Positions 36,629 to 46,379 of a DNA stretch of 64,000 nt are shown one piece after another. Every line of letters begins with the position of its first letter. The first letter of the stretch is position 1. Source of the DNA: Thermoplasmata archaeon (lineage in GTDB: Archaea; Thermoplasmatota; Thermoplasmata; Lutacidiplasmatales; UBA184). Both the position numbers and the translations under genes were made by a program. The stretch lies in NCBI GenBank assembly GCA_022750055.1, contig JAKIWL010000003.1, positions 119,300 to 183,299 of the forward strand, in the 5' to 3' direction. Below the pieces are notes generated by a model that saw only the letters and a list, made by a program, of their open reading frames with translations, had not been told where the DNA came from and did not search any database.

Positions 36629-38434
36629 TCACATCCGGTCGAGCGGCGGGACGCCCAGCAGATCGAGGACAGATCCAAGGGTGGTCCGGGACGCGGCCAC
36701 CAACGCGAGCCGACTGGACCGTTCCGATCCGGCCTTCAGCACAGGAACTCCCTGGTAGAACCGGTTGAATGCCTCGGCGAGGTCGTGGGCATACCCCGCG
36801 ACCGCGTGCACGTGGGCGCTGCGCGCTGCATACGCCACGACGCGCGGCCATCGGGCGATCGTCCGGATCAATGCCTGCTCCTCCGGTTGGGCGAGCTCGG
36901 CCCCGCGATACGGGAAGGCCCCGCCGCCGCCCTCCGCCTTTTTCAACAGGCTCGTGGCCCGGACGTACGCGTACTGAACGAATGGGCCCGACCGTCCTTC
37001 GAACGACAGCGCATCCTCCCACCGGAACGCCACGGTCTTGTCCGGCGCGACCCGGAGGATGTGGTACCGGACCGCCCCCGTGGCGACGGCCGTCGCGATC
37101 CGATCCACCTCGTCGTCGGGGCTCTCCGGCCAACGGGTCCGAACTTCCGTGCGGGCGCGGCCGACGGCGTCGTCCAAGAGCGCATCGAGGTAGACGGCCG
37201 TCCCCTTCCGAGTGGACATCCCCCCACCGGACGGGGCCGTCAGGTACTGATAGAGGACGAACTCGGGGCGGCGAGGTTCCCCCATCTCGGTCAGCAGCGC
37301 CTCGAGCGTTCGGGCATGCAGCAGGTGATCCTGGCCGAGCACGTCGATCACGCGCGGGAACCGGGCGAACTTCGACAGATGGTAGGCCAGGTCCCGAGTC
37401 ACGTAGAGGCTCGTCCCGTTCCCGCGCGCGACGATGATCTTCGACGACTCCTTCGGCAAGCCGTAGGTGGCAGCATCGATGGCGAGCGCCCCATTCGGCT
37501 CGTGCGTGGCGTGCGCCGCCTGGCCCAGCCGTTCGAGCACTTTTGGGACGCTTCCATCGACGAGAAAGTCGGACTCCCAGACGAATTCGTCGAATCGCAC
37601 GCCGATCCGGGCGAGCGACGCGACCATCGCGTCGAGCGTCGCCGTTGCGATCTCCCGGTGCCGCGCCGGCGCCCGGCCGACCTCGAGCGACTCGGTGATC
37701 GCGGCGACCTCCGTGGCCGCCTCGGGGTGGGACTTCAGATAGGCGCTCACGGCCGGGTAGGGCTTCCCGAAGTGGAGGTCCGCCCGTTCGTTCGGGTCGT
37801 CCCACCGCGCTCCCGGGATCGACCCACGGATCTCTTCAGGCCACTCGGACGGAGGCTTCGACCAGATCCACGTGATCATCGCCGCCTGCCGGCCAACGTC
37901 GTCGACGTAGTATTGGGTCGTGACGGGGTGACCCGAGGCTCGCAGGACCCGCGCGAGCGTGTCCCCGATGATGCTGTTTCGAATCCGGCCCACGTGCAGC
38001 GGCCCGGTGGGGTTCGCACTGGTGTGCTCGACGCACGCCGCTTCGGCCTGCACGGCCGCGTGGCCGAACCGATCGCCCCCGTCGACGACCTCCTGCAGGG
38101 TCCGGTCGGCAAGCCACGCCCCGTCCACCCCGAAGTTCAGGTACGCCCCCACGGCCTGGACGCGGGCGATCCCCGTCGATGGGGGGAAGCCGGTCGCCAC
38201 GGTCCGAGCGAGCGATTCGGGGGCGAGCCCAGAGTTCTTGGCGGGGCGGTGCAGCGCGATCGCGACGTCCCACTCTGGACCCTCGTTCAGGTCGAGCTCT
38301 CCCCTGACCCATCCTGGATCCGTTGCCGCGCCGGCGTCGTGCAGTCGCTGCTCGAGCACCGGGATCAGGGGGTCCAGGACCGCCCGCCACGGGTCGCCGG
38401 AGACCGGCAGAGCGGGGCCGGCCTTAATCGACAT
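36629..38434 (-). CDS. argS: Arginyl-tRNA synthetase
   Basis: [23 protein letters not shown] (HIGH-type), [19 protein letters not shown]-like C-terminal anticodon domain. Confidence 0.95.
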   Translation of the reverse strand: MSIKAGPALPVSGDPWRAVLDPLIPVLEQRLHDAGAATDPGWVRGELDLNEGPEWDVAIALHRPAKNSGLAPESLARTVATGFPPSTGIARVQAVGAYLNFGVDGAWLADRTLQEVVDGGDRFGHAAVQAEAACVEHTSANPTGPLHVGRIRNSIIGDTLARVLRASGHPVTTQYYVDDVGRQAAMITWIWSKPPSEWPEEIRGSIPGARWDDPNERADLHFGKPYPAVSAYLKSHPEAATEVAAITESLEVGRAPARHREIATATLDAMVASLARIGVRFDEFVWESDFLVDGSVPKVLERLGQAAHATHEPNGALAIDAATYGLPKESSKIIVARGNGTSLYVTRDLAYHLSKFARFPRVIDVLGQDHLLHARTLEALLTEMGEPRRPEFVLYQYLTAPSGGGMSTRKGTAVYLDALLDDAVGRARTEVRTRWPESPDDEVDRIATAVATGAVRYHILRVAPDKTVAFRWEDALSFEGRSGPFVQYAYVRATSLLKKAEGGGGAFPYRGAELAQPEEQALIRTIARWPRVVAYAARSAHVHAVAGYAHDLAEAFNRFYQGVPVLKAGSERSSRLALVAASRTTLGSVLDLLGVPPLDRM

Positions 38435-38481
38435 CTCTAAGAGGAATCGCGGAGCGACCGGGCCGACTTAACGGTTCCTGC

Positions 38482-39381
38482 ATGACGGCGCTCGTTCTGG
38501 TCCGGTACGGCGAGCTCGCGCTCAAGTCCCCCCCGGTCCGACGCGAATTCGAGCGGACCCTCTCGCGAAATATCCTCGACCAGTTCGCCGCGGTAGGGAT
38601 CGAATGCCGCATCCGGTCCGACCACGGGCACCTCTACGTGGAGGCGGCGGACCCGGGCCCAGCGGTCCGGCTCCTGCGACGGGTCTTCGGCATCACCTCG
38701 GTGAGCGAAGTCCATGCGACTACGAGCGACCGGCCGTCCCTCGAAGAGGCGATCCGTTCGCTCAGCCGTCCGCACCTGTTTCCCGGGGCCCGGTTCGCGA
38801 TCCGGGCCCGTCGTACCGGACAACACCCATACACGAGCCAAGAGTTGGCCCGGGACCTGGGCGGCCGGGTGCTGGAAACCTGGCCGGACCTGGCCCTCCG
38901 CGTCGACCTGACGGAACCCGAGGTCGAGATCTTCGTCGAGGTACGCGGACCGAAAGCCTACCTGTATTTCGACCGGGCGGCCGGCCCGGGGGGTCTTCCG
39001 CTCGGCGTCGCCGGTCGGGTCGTGGCCCTCGTCGACGGGACCCGAGGAGCGCTCGGGGCCTGGCTGATGATGAAGCGCGGCTGCCGATGCGCCTTCGTGA
39101 GCACGGCGGGGGGACATGCGTTCGTCGAGGGCGTCCTACAGCGGTTCGACCCGAAGTCTGTCTCGGCGGCGGCGGTGACGTCCGACGAAGTCTCAGGGTC
39201 CCTGCAGCGGGCCGCGGACTCCTGGGGCGCCGACGGACTCGTTCTCCCGCTGATGGTCGACGACTACCCGGCAGCCCGAGAGCGCTGGTCGGACCGGGTG
39301 GTCTTTTCGCCGACGGTCGGGCTCACGGATGAGGAGGTAGAGGGCCGGTGGCACGGCGTCGTCGAACTCGCCTCACCCTAG
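38482..39381 (+). CDS. ThiI-like THUMP protein with degenerate PP-loop
   Basis: VRYGELALKSPPVRREFERTLSRNI start, THUMP domain, then VVALVDGTRGALGAWLMMKRGCRC in place of the SGGxDSP PP-loop. Confidence 0.85.
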   Translation: MTALVLVRYGELALKSPPVRREFERTLSRNILDQFAAVGIECRIRSDHGHLYVEAADPGPAVRLLRRVFGITSVSEVHATTSDRPSLEEAIRSLSRPHLFPGARFAIRARRTGQHPYTSQELARDLGGRVLETWPDLALRVDLTEPEVEIFVEVRGPKAYLYFDRAAGPGGLPLGVAGRVVALVDGTRGALGAWLMMKRGCRCAFVSTAGGHAFVEGVLQRFDPKSVSAAAVTSDEVSGSLQRAADSWGADGLVLPLMVDDYPAARERWSDRVVFSPTVGLTDEEVEGRWHGVVELASP

Positions 39382-39666
39382 GGGGGAGCGGGACCCAGCT
39401 CCCGCTCGACCGATTGGTGGACCGCGGCCCGCCCGAGGGTCCCGCGACCACGACCCCCACGATGCTTTCGGAGAGCAGTTCCGACGCAGCCATGAACGCG
39501 AGGCGAACCCGATGGCTGGAGGAGCGCGCGAGGTTCGAGAAGGCGAACCCTCGGCCGCGGGCTCGGGAAGCCACGGTGGATGAGGAGACCCGGTAGCCTC
39601 TCTTTGCCCCCAGAAGGTCTTATCAAGCCACCGTCGGTGCCTGGGTCAGCCTCGTTGGGAGACTCC

Positions 39667-39852
39667 ATGCCCCGCTGGTCCGTCCACGGAACGTTCCTTG
39701 CCCGTCGCGCGACCTGGCAATCGTTCACGAAGACCTGTGAGGCCCCGGACGCCAAACAGGCGAGAGAATGGGTCCTCTCGGAGATCGGAGGATGCCATGG
39801 GGTTCGCCGATCTCTCATCCGGGTCGAGTCGGTCGGTGAGGCCGACGCGTGA
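39667..39852 (+). CDS. Ribosomal protein L18Ae (LX)
   Basis: MPRWSVHGTFLARRATWQSFTKTCEAPDAKQAREWVLSEIGGCHGVRRSLIRVESV; upstream of prefoldin alpha and ftsY as in many archaea. Confidence 0.85.
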   Translation: MPRWSVHGTFLARRATWQSFTKTCEAPDAKQAREWVLSEIGGCHGVRRSLIRVESVGEADA

Positions 39853-40304
39853 GCGCATCTTCCGCCCCCTCGGAAGAACAGGTCCAAGAAGACCTCATGC
39901 GGCTCGAAGCCTATCGGAACCAGCTGAACACGCTACTCCAGCAACACCAGTATCTGTCCGCCTCCTTCGGGGACCATCGGAGGGCCCGGGAGACCCTCGA
40001 AGGCCTCGAGGGGGCGAGCGCCGAAGGGGAGTTCCTGATCCCGGTCGGCGGGGAGACCTATCTGAGAGGGTCCGTCGACCGAGGGGCTCACGTCCTGATC
40101 GGACTCGGGTCGGGCGTCGTCTCGGAGATGCCGCGGCCCCAAGCGAGCGAGATGCTCGCCGACCGGATCGCGAAGATCGAGGAGGCTCGCCGGGAGCTCG
40201 AGGTACAGATGAGTGAGTTGGAGACTCGGATCGAGGCGCTATCGCAGCGGCTCGAGGCGATGACCCGCGGCGCGACCCGGACCGACGATGTGGGCGGCGA
40301 TTAG
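39849..40304 (+). CDS. pfdA: Prefoldin subunit alpha
   Basis: LMRLEAYRNQLNTLLQQHQYL...EFLIPVGGETYLRGSVDRGAHVLIGLGSGVVSEM. Confidence 0.93.
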   Translation: MSASSAPSEEQVQEDLMRLEAYRNQLNTLLQQHQYLSASFGDHRRARETLEGLEGASAEGEFLIPVGGETYLRGSVDRGAHVLIGLGSGVVSEMPRPQASEMLADRIAKIEEARRELEVQMSELETRIEALSQRLEAMTRGATRTDDVGGD

Positions 40305-41295
40305 GGCCCGCCTTCGACGGGGCCGACCGCAGGACGTTTCCCCCCCGGACAAGGCCAACTCGAATTCAAAGACCGCCTCCCGCGGCGCGGCTCCGCCGGA
40401 GCCGGCTCCGTCGGCGTTCTCGGAGGGGTTGTTCGCGAGGTCGGTGGACGTGGCCCGCGTCGAGGACGTCCTCGATGACCTCGAGATCGTCCTCCTCCAG
40501 TCGGATGTGGCGCTTCCGGTGATCGAGAAGATCCGACGGGACGTCAAGAAGGAGCTCGCCGGGAAGAAGCTGCGCTGGGGTGGTGACCTCGAGGCGGCGG
40601 TCCGATCGAGCCTGGAGGAATCGATCCGGGCCGTTCTCTCCAAGCCCCCGTACGACCTCGCCGAACGGATCCGCGCCCATCCGACCCGTCCGTTCGTGAT
40701 CCTGTTCGTGGGGGTGAACGGGACGGGCAAGACCACGACGGTGGCGAAGATCGCCGGCCGACTACGGGACGCGGGGCTCTCGGTCGCGATCGCGGCCGGA
40801 GACACCTTCCGAGCCGGCGCGATCGAGCAGTTGCTCGTGCACGGAGAGCGACTCGGGGTCCGCGTCGTTCGCCAGCAGGAGGGGAGCGATCCGGCCGCGG
40901 TCGCCTTCGATGCGATCGAGCACGCCAAGGCGAAATCGGTCGACGTGGTCCTCGTCGACACCGCGGGGCGTCAGCACACCAACGAGAACCTGATCGAGGA
41001 GGCCAAGAAGATCCGTCGGGTGGCGCAGCCTTCGCTCACCCTGTTCGTCGGCGATGCGCTCTCGGGCAACGACGTGATCGAGCAGGCGAAACTCTTCCAG
41101 AGCGCCCTTGGGATCGACGGGATCGTGCTCACCAAGCTTGACGCGGACACCAAGGGGGGCGCCTCGCTCTCGCTCGCGTTCGTGACCGGCAAGCCCATCG
41201 TGCTCGTCGGAACCGGCCAGCGGTACGAGGACATCGCCCCCTTCGACCCCGAGGCCATGGTGGAACGGCTGTTCGACGAGGGGACGTCCGCGTGA
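40288..41295 (+). CDS. ftsY: Signal recognition particle receptor FtsY
   Basis: LFVGVNGTGKTTTVAKIAGRL, AAGDTFRAGAIEQL, VLVDTAGRQHTN, TKLDADTKGG. Confidence 0.97.
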   Translation: MWAAIRARLRRGRPQDVSPPDKANSNSKTASRGAAPPEPAPSAFSEGLFARSVDVARVEDVLDDLEIVLLQSDVALPVIEKIRRDVKKELAGKKLRWGGDLEAAVRSSLEESIRAVLSKPPYDLAERIRAHPTRPFVILFVGVNGTGKTTTVAKIAGRLRDAGLSVAIAAGDTFRAGAIEQLLVHGERLGVRVVRQQEGSDPAAVAFDAIEHAKAKSVDVVLVDTAGRQHTNENLIEEAKKIRRVAQPSLTLFVGDALSGNDVIEQAKLFQSALGIDGIVLTKLDADTKGGASLSLAFVTGKPIVLVGTGQRYEDIAPFDPEAMVERLFDEGTSA

Positions 41296-42029
41296 GCGCC
41301 GAGATCGAAGTGGTCCTCGTCCGTCCGAAGGAGGACGGTAACGTCGGGGCCGTGGCGCGGGCGGCCCGCAACTTCGGTGCGGACCGCTTGACTTTCGTGG
41401 CACCGCGCGCCGAGCTCGGGCCGGTCGCTCGCCGCCGGGCGATGGGGGGCCTGGCCCTGCTGGAGTCGGCGAAGGCGGTGGCGACGTTCGCCGAGGCGGT
41501 CGGCGAGGCCGACCTGGTCGTCGGCACGACCGACCTCGTGACCGGCCGTTCCACGGCCTACCTACGGCGATCGGTCTCCCCCGAGCGACTCGGGGAGGCG
41601 CTCCGGTCGGTCGTGGGGCGGGTCGCCGTCGTCTTCGGCCCAGAGGACAACGGGTTGTCCCGCTCGGAACTCGCGCGCTGCGACCTGCTCGTGCACGTCC
41701 CCGCCCGCCGGGAGTTCCCGACGCTCAACCTCTCCCACGCCGTGGCGATCGTGCTCTATGCGTTGCACCGGGCCCGCGGGGGCGAAGACCCCGAGACCAC
41801 TCCGGCTCCCGAGGTCCTCGAGTTGGACGGGAAGGGAAAGGAGGTCTTCCTCCTGCACCTAGGCCAGCTCCTCGAGCAGACCGGCTACCCGTCCCACAAA
41901 CGGGCCGGGATGGTCCTGATGTTCCGACGGGTCCTTGGAAGGGCGGCTCCGGGCGAATCGGAGTACCGAATGATGCTCGGGTTGCTGAAGAGCTCGAGGC
42001 GGGCGATACGGAGGGGTCATGGTCGCTGA
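41292..42029 (+). CDS. SpoU/TrmH-family (TrmJ-like) RNA 2'-O-methyltransferase
   Basis: VLVRPKEDGNVGAVARAARNFG, VAVVFGPEDNGLSRSEL, PTLNLSHAVAIVLYAL. Confidence 0.93.
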   Translation: MSAEIEVVLVRPKEDGNVGAVARAARNFGADRLTFVAPRAELGPVARRRAMGGLALLESAKAVATFAEAVGEADLVVGTTDLVTGRSTAYLRRSVSPERLGEALRSVVGRVAVVFGPEDNGLSRSELARCDLLVHVPARREFPTLNLSHAVAIVLYALHRARGGEDPETTPAPEVLELDGKGKEVFLLHLGQLLEQTGYPSHKRAGMVLMFRRVLGRAAPGESEYRMMLGLLKSSRRAIRRGHGR

Positions 42030-42417
42030 AACCGAATGGGTGCGGGTGCGAGGCATGGGGCGGGAGCGATTCGCGGGCCATCTGTCGGACTACCTGACCG
42101 GGATCGGCTACGCGGTCGAGCGCATCGAGTCCACCGAGCCCGCGGAGACCCGCATCGTGGCGAAGTTGGTCAGGATGAACCCGGCGATCCCCGAAGGGGG
42201 CAAGGAGCTTCGGTTCCGACTCTACCCCACGAGTGGGGGGGCCGCGGCCGGGTGGGTGGGTCCGAACGCCGTGCCGGACGCCGAGCGCGGCCGATTCGAC
42301 CGGATGGTCCGGGAGATCTTCGCCCACCTGGAGCGTGCGGTGTTGACGGAGAGTCACGCCACCGCGAAGGTCACGCGCGCTCCGGATGTCCGCCTTCCGT
42401 GGGAGAGCGAGCGATAA
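42019..42417 (+). CDS. Hypothetical protein, 132 aa
   Basis: ORF overlapping the methyltransferase end by 11 nt; no family recognised. Confidence 0.55.
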   Translation: MVAETEWVRVRGMGRERFAGHLSDYLTGIGYAVERIESTEPAETRIVAKLVRMNPAIPEGGKELRFRLYPTSGGAAAGWVGPNAVPDAERGRFDRMVREIFAHLERAVLTESHATAKVTRAPDVRLPWESER

Positions 42418-42458
42418 TCGACGGCTCGCCGATGGATTCGAATCCCATTCACGCCATC

Positions 42459-42465
42459 CTTATAG
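42459..42465 (+). promoter_or_regulatory. TATA-like element upstream of L15e gene
   Basis: cttatag, about 29 nt upstream of ATG 42494. Confidence 0.45.
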
Positions 42466-42493
42466 GGGGGACCCGGGTGGGCCGCCCGCGCCG

Positions 42494-43108
42494 ATGACCC
42501 AGTCCGCCTATCGATACATCTCGCGCTCGTTCCGGACCACCCTCGGCGAGGAGGGGCAGGCGTTGCGCCACGAGCGACTCCTCACCTGGCGCCGGGACCA
42601 CACGGTAGTTCGTCTCGAGCACCCCACCCGCCTCGACCGCGCACGGGCGATCGGCTGGCGGGCGAAGAATGGCTATCTGATCGCCCGGGTGCGCGTGCGC
42701 CGGGGCGGCCAACGAAAGCGCGCGATCATCGCGGGTCGACGTCCGAAGCGAAAGGGGATCCTCCGGATGACGCTCGCAAAGAGTCTCCAGCGGATCGCCG
42801 AGGAGCGCGCCCAGAAGCACTACCCCAACCTGGAGGTCCTCAACTCCTATTGGGTGGGGGAAGACGGGAAGGAGAAGTTCTTCGAGGTCATCTTGGTCGA
42901 TCCGGTCCACCCGGAGATCGTCTCCGACCCGAAGATCTCCTGGATCACCGCCCCGACTCAAAAGGGGCGCGTCTACCGAGGGCTGACCCGGGCGGGCACC
43001 GATGGCCGGGGCCTCCGGTGGAGCGGCAAGGGATCCGAGCGCATGCGACCTTCCCGGGCGCGCAATCGCCGCCCCACCCGACGCACCCAGTACAAGGTCA
43101 TCCCCTGA
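42494..43108 (+). CDS. rpl15e: Ribosomal protein L15e
   Basis: RHERLLTWRRDHTVVRLEHPTRLDRARAIGWRAKNGYLIARVRVRRGGQRK; NPRTRRTQ-like tail. Confidence 0.96.
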   Translation: MTQSAYRYISRSFRTTLGEEGQALRHERLLTWRRDHTVVRLEHPTRLDRARAIGWRAKNGYLIARVRVRRGGQRKRAIIAGRRPKRKGILRMTLAKSLQRIAEERAQKHYPNLEVLNSYWVGEDGKEKFFEVILVDPVHPEIVSDPKISWITAPTQKGRVYRGLTRAGTDGRGLRWSGKGSERMRPSRARNRRPTRRTQYKVIP

Positions 43109-43565
43109 TCTCGCCGCCGGCTTCGCCCTCGCGTTCGAGGTAGTGTTCGAGCGGCGCCCCGGTTCGCTCGGCCAGCCGTCGGGCCCATCCGTGGATCCCT
43201 TCCACATGGACGACCTCGCCCCGAAGGACCCGCGCGAGCCGCCGCCGAAACTCGAGATCGACGGCGACGGGTCCGGGGGCGAGGAACTCGTTCAATTTGT
43301 GCGCGAGCTGACCCCCCGTTGCATCCCAATCGGTCAGCACGATCGCTCGGCGAGTGCCCCGGGTCAACGCGTGCGCCAGCGCGCTCAACGGCACCCCCCG
43401 GTGCACGAGGACGATCGGGCCCTGGAGACCGAGCGCTCGAAGGGAATCGCGGTCCCGATCCCCCTCGACGACGACGACCGTACCCGGTCGGGTCGATTCC
43501 GATCGGAGCGTCGACCAAAGGCCGAGGAACTCCTCGAACGCCGTCTCGGATGACCCGGTCGTCAA
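43098..43565 (-). CDS. Toprim-domain protein
   Basis: TVVVVEGDRDRDSLRALG, VLTDWDATGGQL; start uncertain (TTG 43565 proposed). Confidence 0.7.
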   Translation of the reverse strand: MTTGSSETAFEEFLGLWSTLRSESTRPGTVVVVEGDRDRDSLRALGLQGPIVLVHRGVPLSALAHALTRGTRRAIVLTDWDATGGQLAHKLNEFLAPGPVAVDLEFRRRLARVLRGEVVHVEGIHGWARRLAERTGAPLEHYLEREGEAGGEIRG

Positions 43566-43658
43566 CGGACCCCCTCGGCCCTCCCGAGACCGGGAGCTCC
43601 GCCTTCCCCCGGACGCGGGGCAACAACTATAGGCTTCGGCTCGCCCTTGCACTCCTCC

Positions 43659-44309
43659 ATGCCCGACCAGTACACTCTCCTTCTCGAACTGAGGCGTTCG
43701 GAGGGGGCCAATCGAGGACTCGCCAAGCTCCCCCACGACTTCTACGGCACCACCTCGGCGTACCTCACCGAGGTCCGCCGAACCTTCGAGTCGGAGTTAC
43801 GGGAGAATCCCTCGGGGCGCAAGGGGGAGCTCTCCCGGCAGACCTACCAGCGGGCGAGCCAGGTGGCCCGCGACATCATCGAAGCTCGGATGACCAAGCT
43901 CCTGTCGCTCGCTTTCCAGGCGAGCGTCGGGGGGGCGAAGGAGATCCCGAACACGCTCCCCGAGGAGCGCGGACTGTTCGAGTCGCTCACCGGGGTCCTG
44001 CGCACGCACCGGGGTTCGGTCGCCCCGTACCTGCAGGCGGACGCGGGACCGCCCGCCGCACCGACGGGAACGCCGGCCCCGGCGGCGTCGCGCGACTCGA
44101 CCCCGCGGGTCGAACCGCGACCCACCCGCGCAGCGGCGGCCCAAGCCTTAGTTCGGATCCTCAAGGATAGCCGGCCCCTCGAGCTGGGGGGCGAGACGAT
44201 CGAACTTCGACGGGAGGATATCGTCTCGCTCCCACCCGAGGTCGCCCGGATCCTGGTCGACGGCAAGATCGCCGAAGCGCTCCAGGCGGAGTTCCGACCG
44301 ACCTCCTAG
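43659..44309 (+). CDS. Archaeal GINS complex subunit (Gins51-type order)
   Basis: N-terminal helical region KLPHDFYGTTSAYLTEVRR... and C-terminal ELGGETIELRREDIVSLPPEVARILVDGKIAEAL B-domain. Confidence 0.85.
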   Translation: MPDQYTLLLELRRSEGANRGLAKLPHDFYGTTSAYLTEVRRTFESELRENPSGRKGELSRQTYQRASQVARDIIEARMTKLLSLAFQASVGGAKEIPNTLPEERGLFESLTGVLRTHRGSVAPYLQADAGPPAAPTGTPAPAASRDSTPRVEPRPTRAAAAQALVRILKDSRPLELGGETIELRREDIVSLPPEVARILVDGKIAEALQAEFRPTS

Positions 44310-45514
44310 GTCGGCGGGACCTCCCCGGGCGGGGTCGCAGGGGTGGGCGGCGTCGGCCGGCTTGGGTCCCCCGCGGAAAGCTCGAGGGCAAAGAAGGTCG
44401 AGAATCCGAAGAGCAGGTTCTTCACCGCGAGTCGGGTGCGCACTGTCTCCTCCGCTCCTTCGGAGGCGCGCAGCGCCTCCTCCGTCCGCCGTTCGAGCCC
44501 CCATGCGACCAGGGCTTGTGCTTGGGGGCGGAACGCCCGCTCGTGGAGGCCCGCCGAACGGGCGGCCGCCCGGATCCGTGAGAAGTTGACGAAGGCGCTC
44601 AGGTCGAGCAGACCGGGATGGGCCAACGGGTCGGGCATCGGACGCTGACGGCGCACGGCCGCGAGCGTTCCGGATGGGTGGTCTCGTAGCAAGGGTCCCT
44701 CCTCGCCCCCGTAGTCGAGCAGGAGGGCCACGCCGTCGGTCAGGTGGTCGGCGACCTCTCGAACGAACCCCTCTGCCGCCGGGCAGACTTCCGCGATGGC
44801 GCCCGGCTCCGCCGGACCCATGCCGACAGGCGGCGGGGACTCGGTCCCTTCGGATTCGCGCCAGACGATCGAGTCGCCGGTGACCGTCACCCCGAGCTCC
44901 CTCCAGCCCTCGGGCCGCCGGATCCGGCGTTGGAACGGGAGCGCGTCGAGGAGCTCGTTGGCGAGGACCACGCCCGGGAACGGCCCGTTCTCCGCGAGGG
45001 AAGCGACGGCCTCCACCTCGACGGGAGTTCCCTCCGCGACGGCGGTGGCGCGGTCGACCGCTCGTGCCCGCAGGGCGGGGGACCGGTCGACGAGAAGGTA
45101 TCGTAGGCCGGGGGCGTCCCCCAGTCGGCCCGCGAGGGCGCGAATGACGTCGGCGCTCAGCGTGCCGTCCCCGCACCCGACCTCGACCACGGTGAACGTG
45201 GGGGGACGCGCGAGCCGCGCGTACTCGTCGGCGATCCGGTCGGCGATGGTCGCGCCGAACAGGCTCGACACGTGGGCGGCCGTGTAGAACGCCGCGGCCG
45301 GGCCGACAGAGGCCTCGGGTTCGGTGTAGAACCCGACGCCCGAGGCATACAGCGCGATCTCGACGAACCGGTCGAACCGCAGCCACCCGCCTGGTCCCGC
45401 GGCTTCGATCAACCTCCGGCGGACCTCCCGCTCCCGGATCCGCTCGGCGTCGAGGATCGGCTCGGCCGGATCGCCGGCCGTGGGGGGAGCCGACTCGCCC
45501 GGTTCGGACCGCAC
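44306..45514 (-). CDS. MidA/NDUFAF7 (DUF185) family SAM-dependent methyltransferase
   Basis: RFDRFVEIALYASGVGFYT, VVEVGCGDGTLSADVIRAL, VVLANELLDALPFQR, LLDYGGEEG. Confidence 0.92.
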   Translation of the reverse strand: MRSEPGESAPPTAGDPAEPILDAERIREREVRRRLIEAAGPGGWLRFDRFVEIALYASGVGFYTEPEASVGPAAAFYTAAHVSSLFGATIADRIADEYARLARPPTFTVVEVGCGDGTLSADVIRALAGRLGDAPGLRYLLVDRSPALRARAVDRATAVAEGTPVEVEAVASLAENGPFPGVVLANELLDALPFQRRIRRPEGWRELGVTVTGDSIVWRESEGTESPPPVGMGPAEPGAIAEVCPAAEGFVREVADHLTDGVALLLDYGGEEGPLLRDHPSGTLAAVRRQRPMPDPLAHPGLLDLSAFVNFSRIRAAARSAGLHERAFRPQAQALVAWGLERRTEEALRASEGAEETVRTRLAVKNLLFGFSTFFALELSAGDPSRPTPPTPATPPGEVPPT

Positions 45515-45526
45515 GGCGCTAGGCCA

Positions 45527-46303
45527 TCAGCCGATGTAGCCGAGGTCTTCCCTCGGCGCGTTGGAGGCTTCGCTGACCTTCTGGTCCGTCTCATGGATCC
45601 GTTGGGCGATCCGGTCGATCTCCTTCGCCTTCCCCTCGAGGTCGGAGAAGTTGAGCTCGATACCGAGGACCTTCGTGAGCACCTTGAGGACCGCCTCGGC
45701 GCTCCGCGGGTCGACGAAGTATCCGCTCGTCTCCCCCATCAGACAGACTCCCTCCATTCCGAAGAGCTGTCCGAGGCCGAGGAAGAGCCCGCTCGCCCCG
45801 ATGAGCCCGCCGCCCGGGTCGTTCCGGGAGAAGACGACCCCGAACTTCTTCATCGTCTCGACGAGCGCCGGGGTCGTCGCCGCCCCTAGGACCCGGTGGT
45901 TCTCGACGACATGTCCTTGGGCGAACCCCGCGAGCGTGTAGACCTCGCGGGTTGCGAACTGGCGGTGGCAGAACTCGAGGACCCGCTCGGTGAGCTCGTA
46001 TTGCCCTTCCGGACTGATCCCCTGATAGTCCCCTCCGAGGATGAGCAGGTCGCGGGACCCGGACACGACCCCCTTGCGGTACGACAGGTCGTTCGAGACC
46101 AACCGGATCAGCCCTTCCTCGCTCACGTAGACCTGGGGGGGGAAGAACTTCGAGTAGAACGTCGCGAGCGGCTTCGCACCGAGCTTCTCCTTCAGGTAGT
46201 CGGCCGCCAGTTTGCCGACGTTCCCGACGCCCGGTAGCCCCTCGACGAGGACCGGGTCCTTGAGGGCGACCTTGTCGAGCAGCCGGATGTGTACGTCGTC
46301 CAT
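45527..46303 (-). CDS. PAC2 family protein (proteasome assembly chaperone-like)
   Basis: DPVLVEGLPGVGNVGKLAADYLKEKLGAK; ICLMGETSGY-like motif VCLMGETSGYFVDP. Confidence 0.92.
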   Translation of the reverse strand: MDDVHIRLLDKVALKDPVLVEGLPGVGNVGKLAADYLKEKLGAKPLATFYSKFFPPQVYVSEEGLIRLVSNDLSYRKGVVSGSRDLLILGGDYQGISPEGQYELTERVLEFCHRQFATREVYTLAGFAQGHVVENHRVLGAATTPALVETMKKFGVVFSRNDPGGGLIGASGLFLGLGQLFGMEGVCLMGETSGYFVDPRSAEAVLKVLTKVLGIELNFSDLEGKAKEIDRIAQRIHETDQKVSEASNAPREDLGYIG

Positions 46304-46379
46304 CAGCGGTCCAGGGCCAACGAGCGGGACCCGACAGATAAGCCCTGCCGTTCGCCGGGGAAGTCAGGTGGCGTTCCCG

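Noticed and set aside
36785-38440. 551-aa plus-strand ORF
   Set aside because: Antisense of argS, no recognisable domain
39348-39596. Small ORF between the ThiI-like gene and L18Ae
   Set aside because: Short, overlaps the ThiI-like gene end, no recognisable homology; cannot be supported as coding
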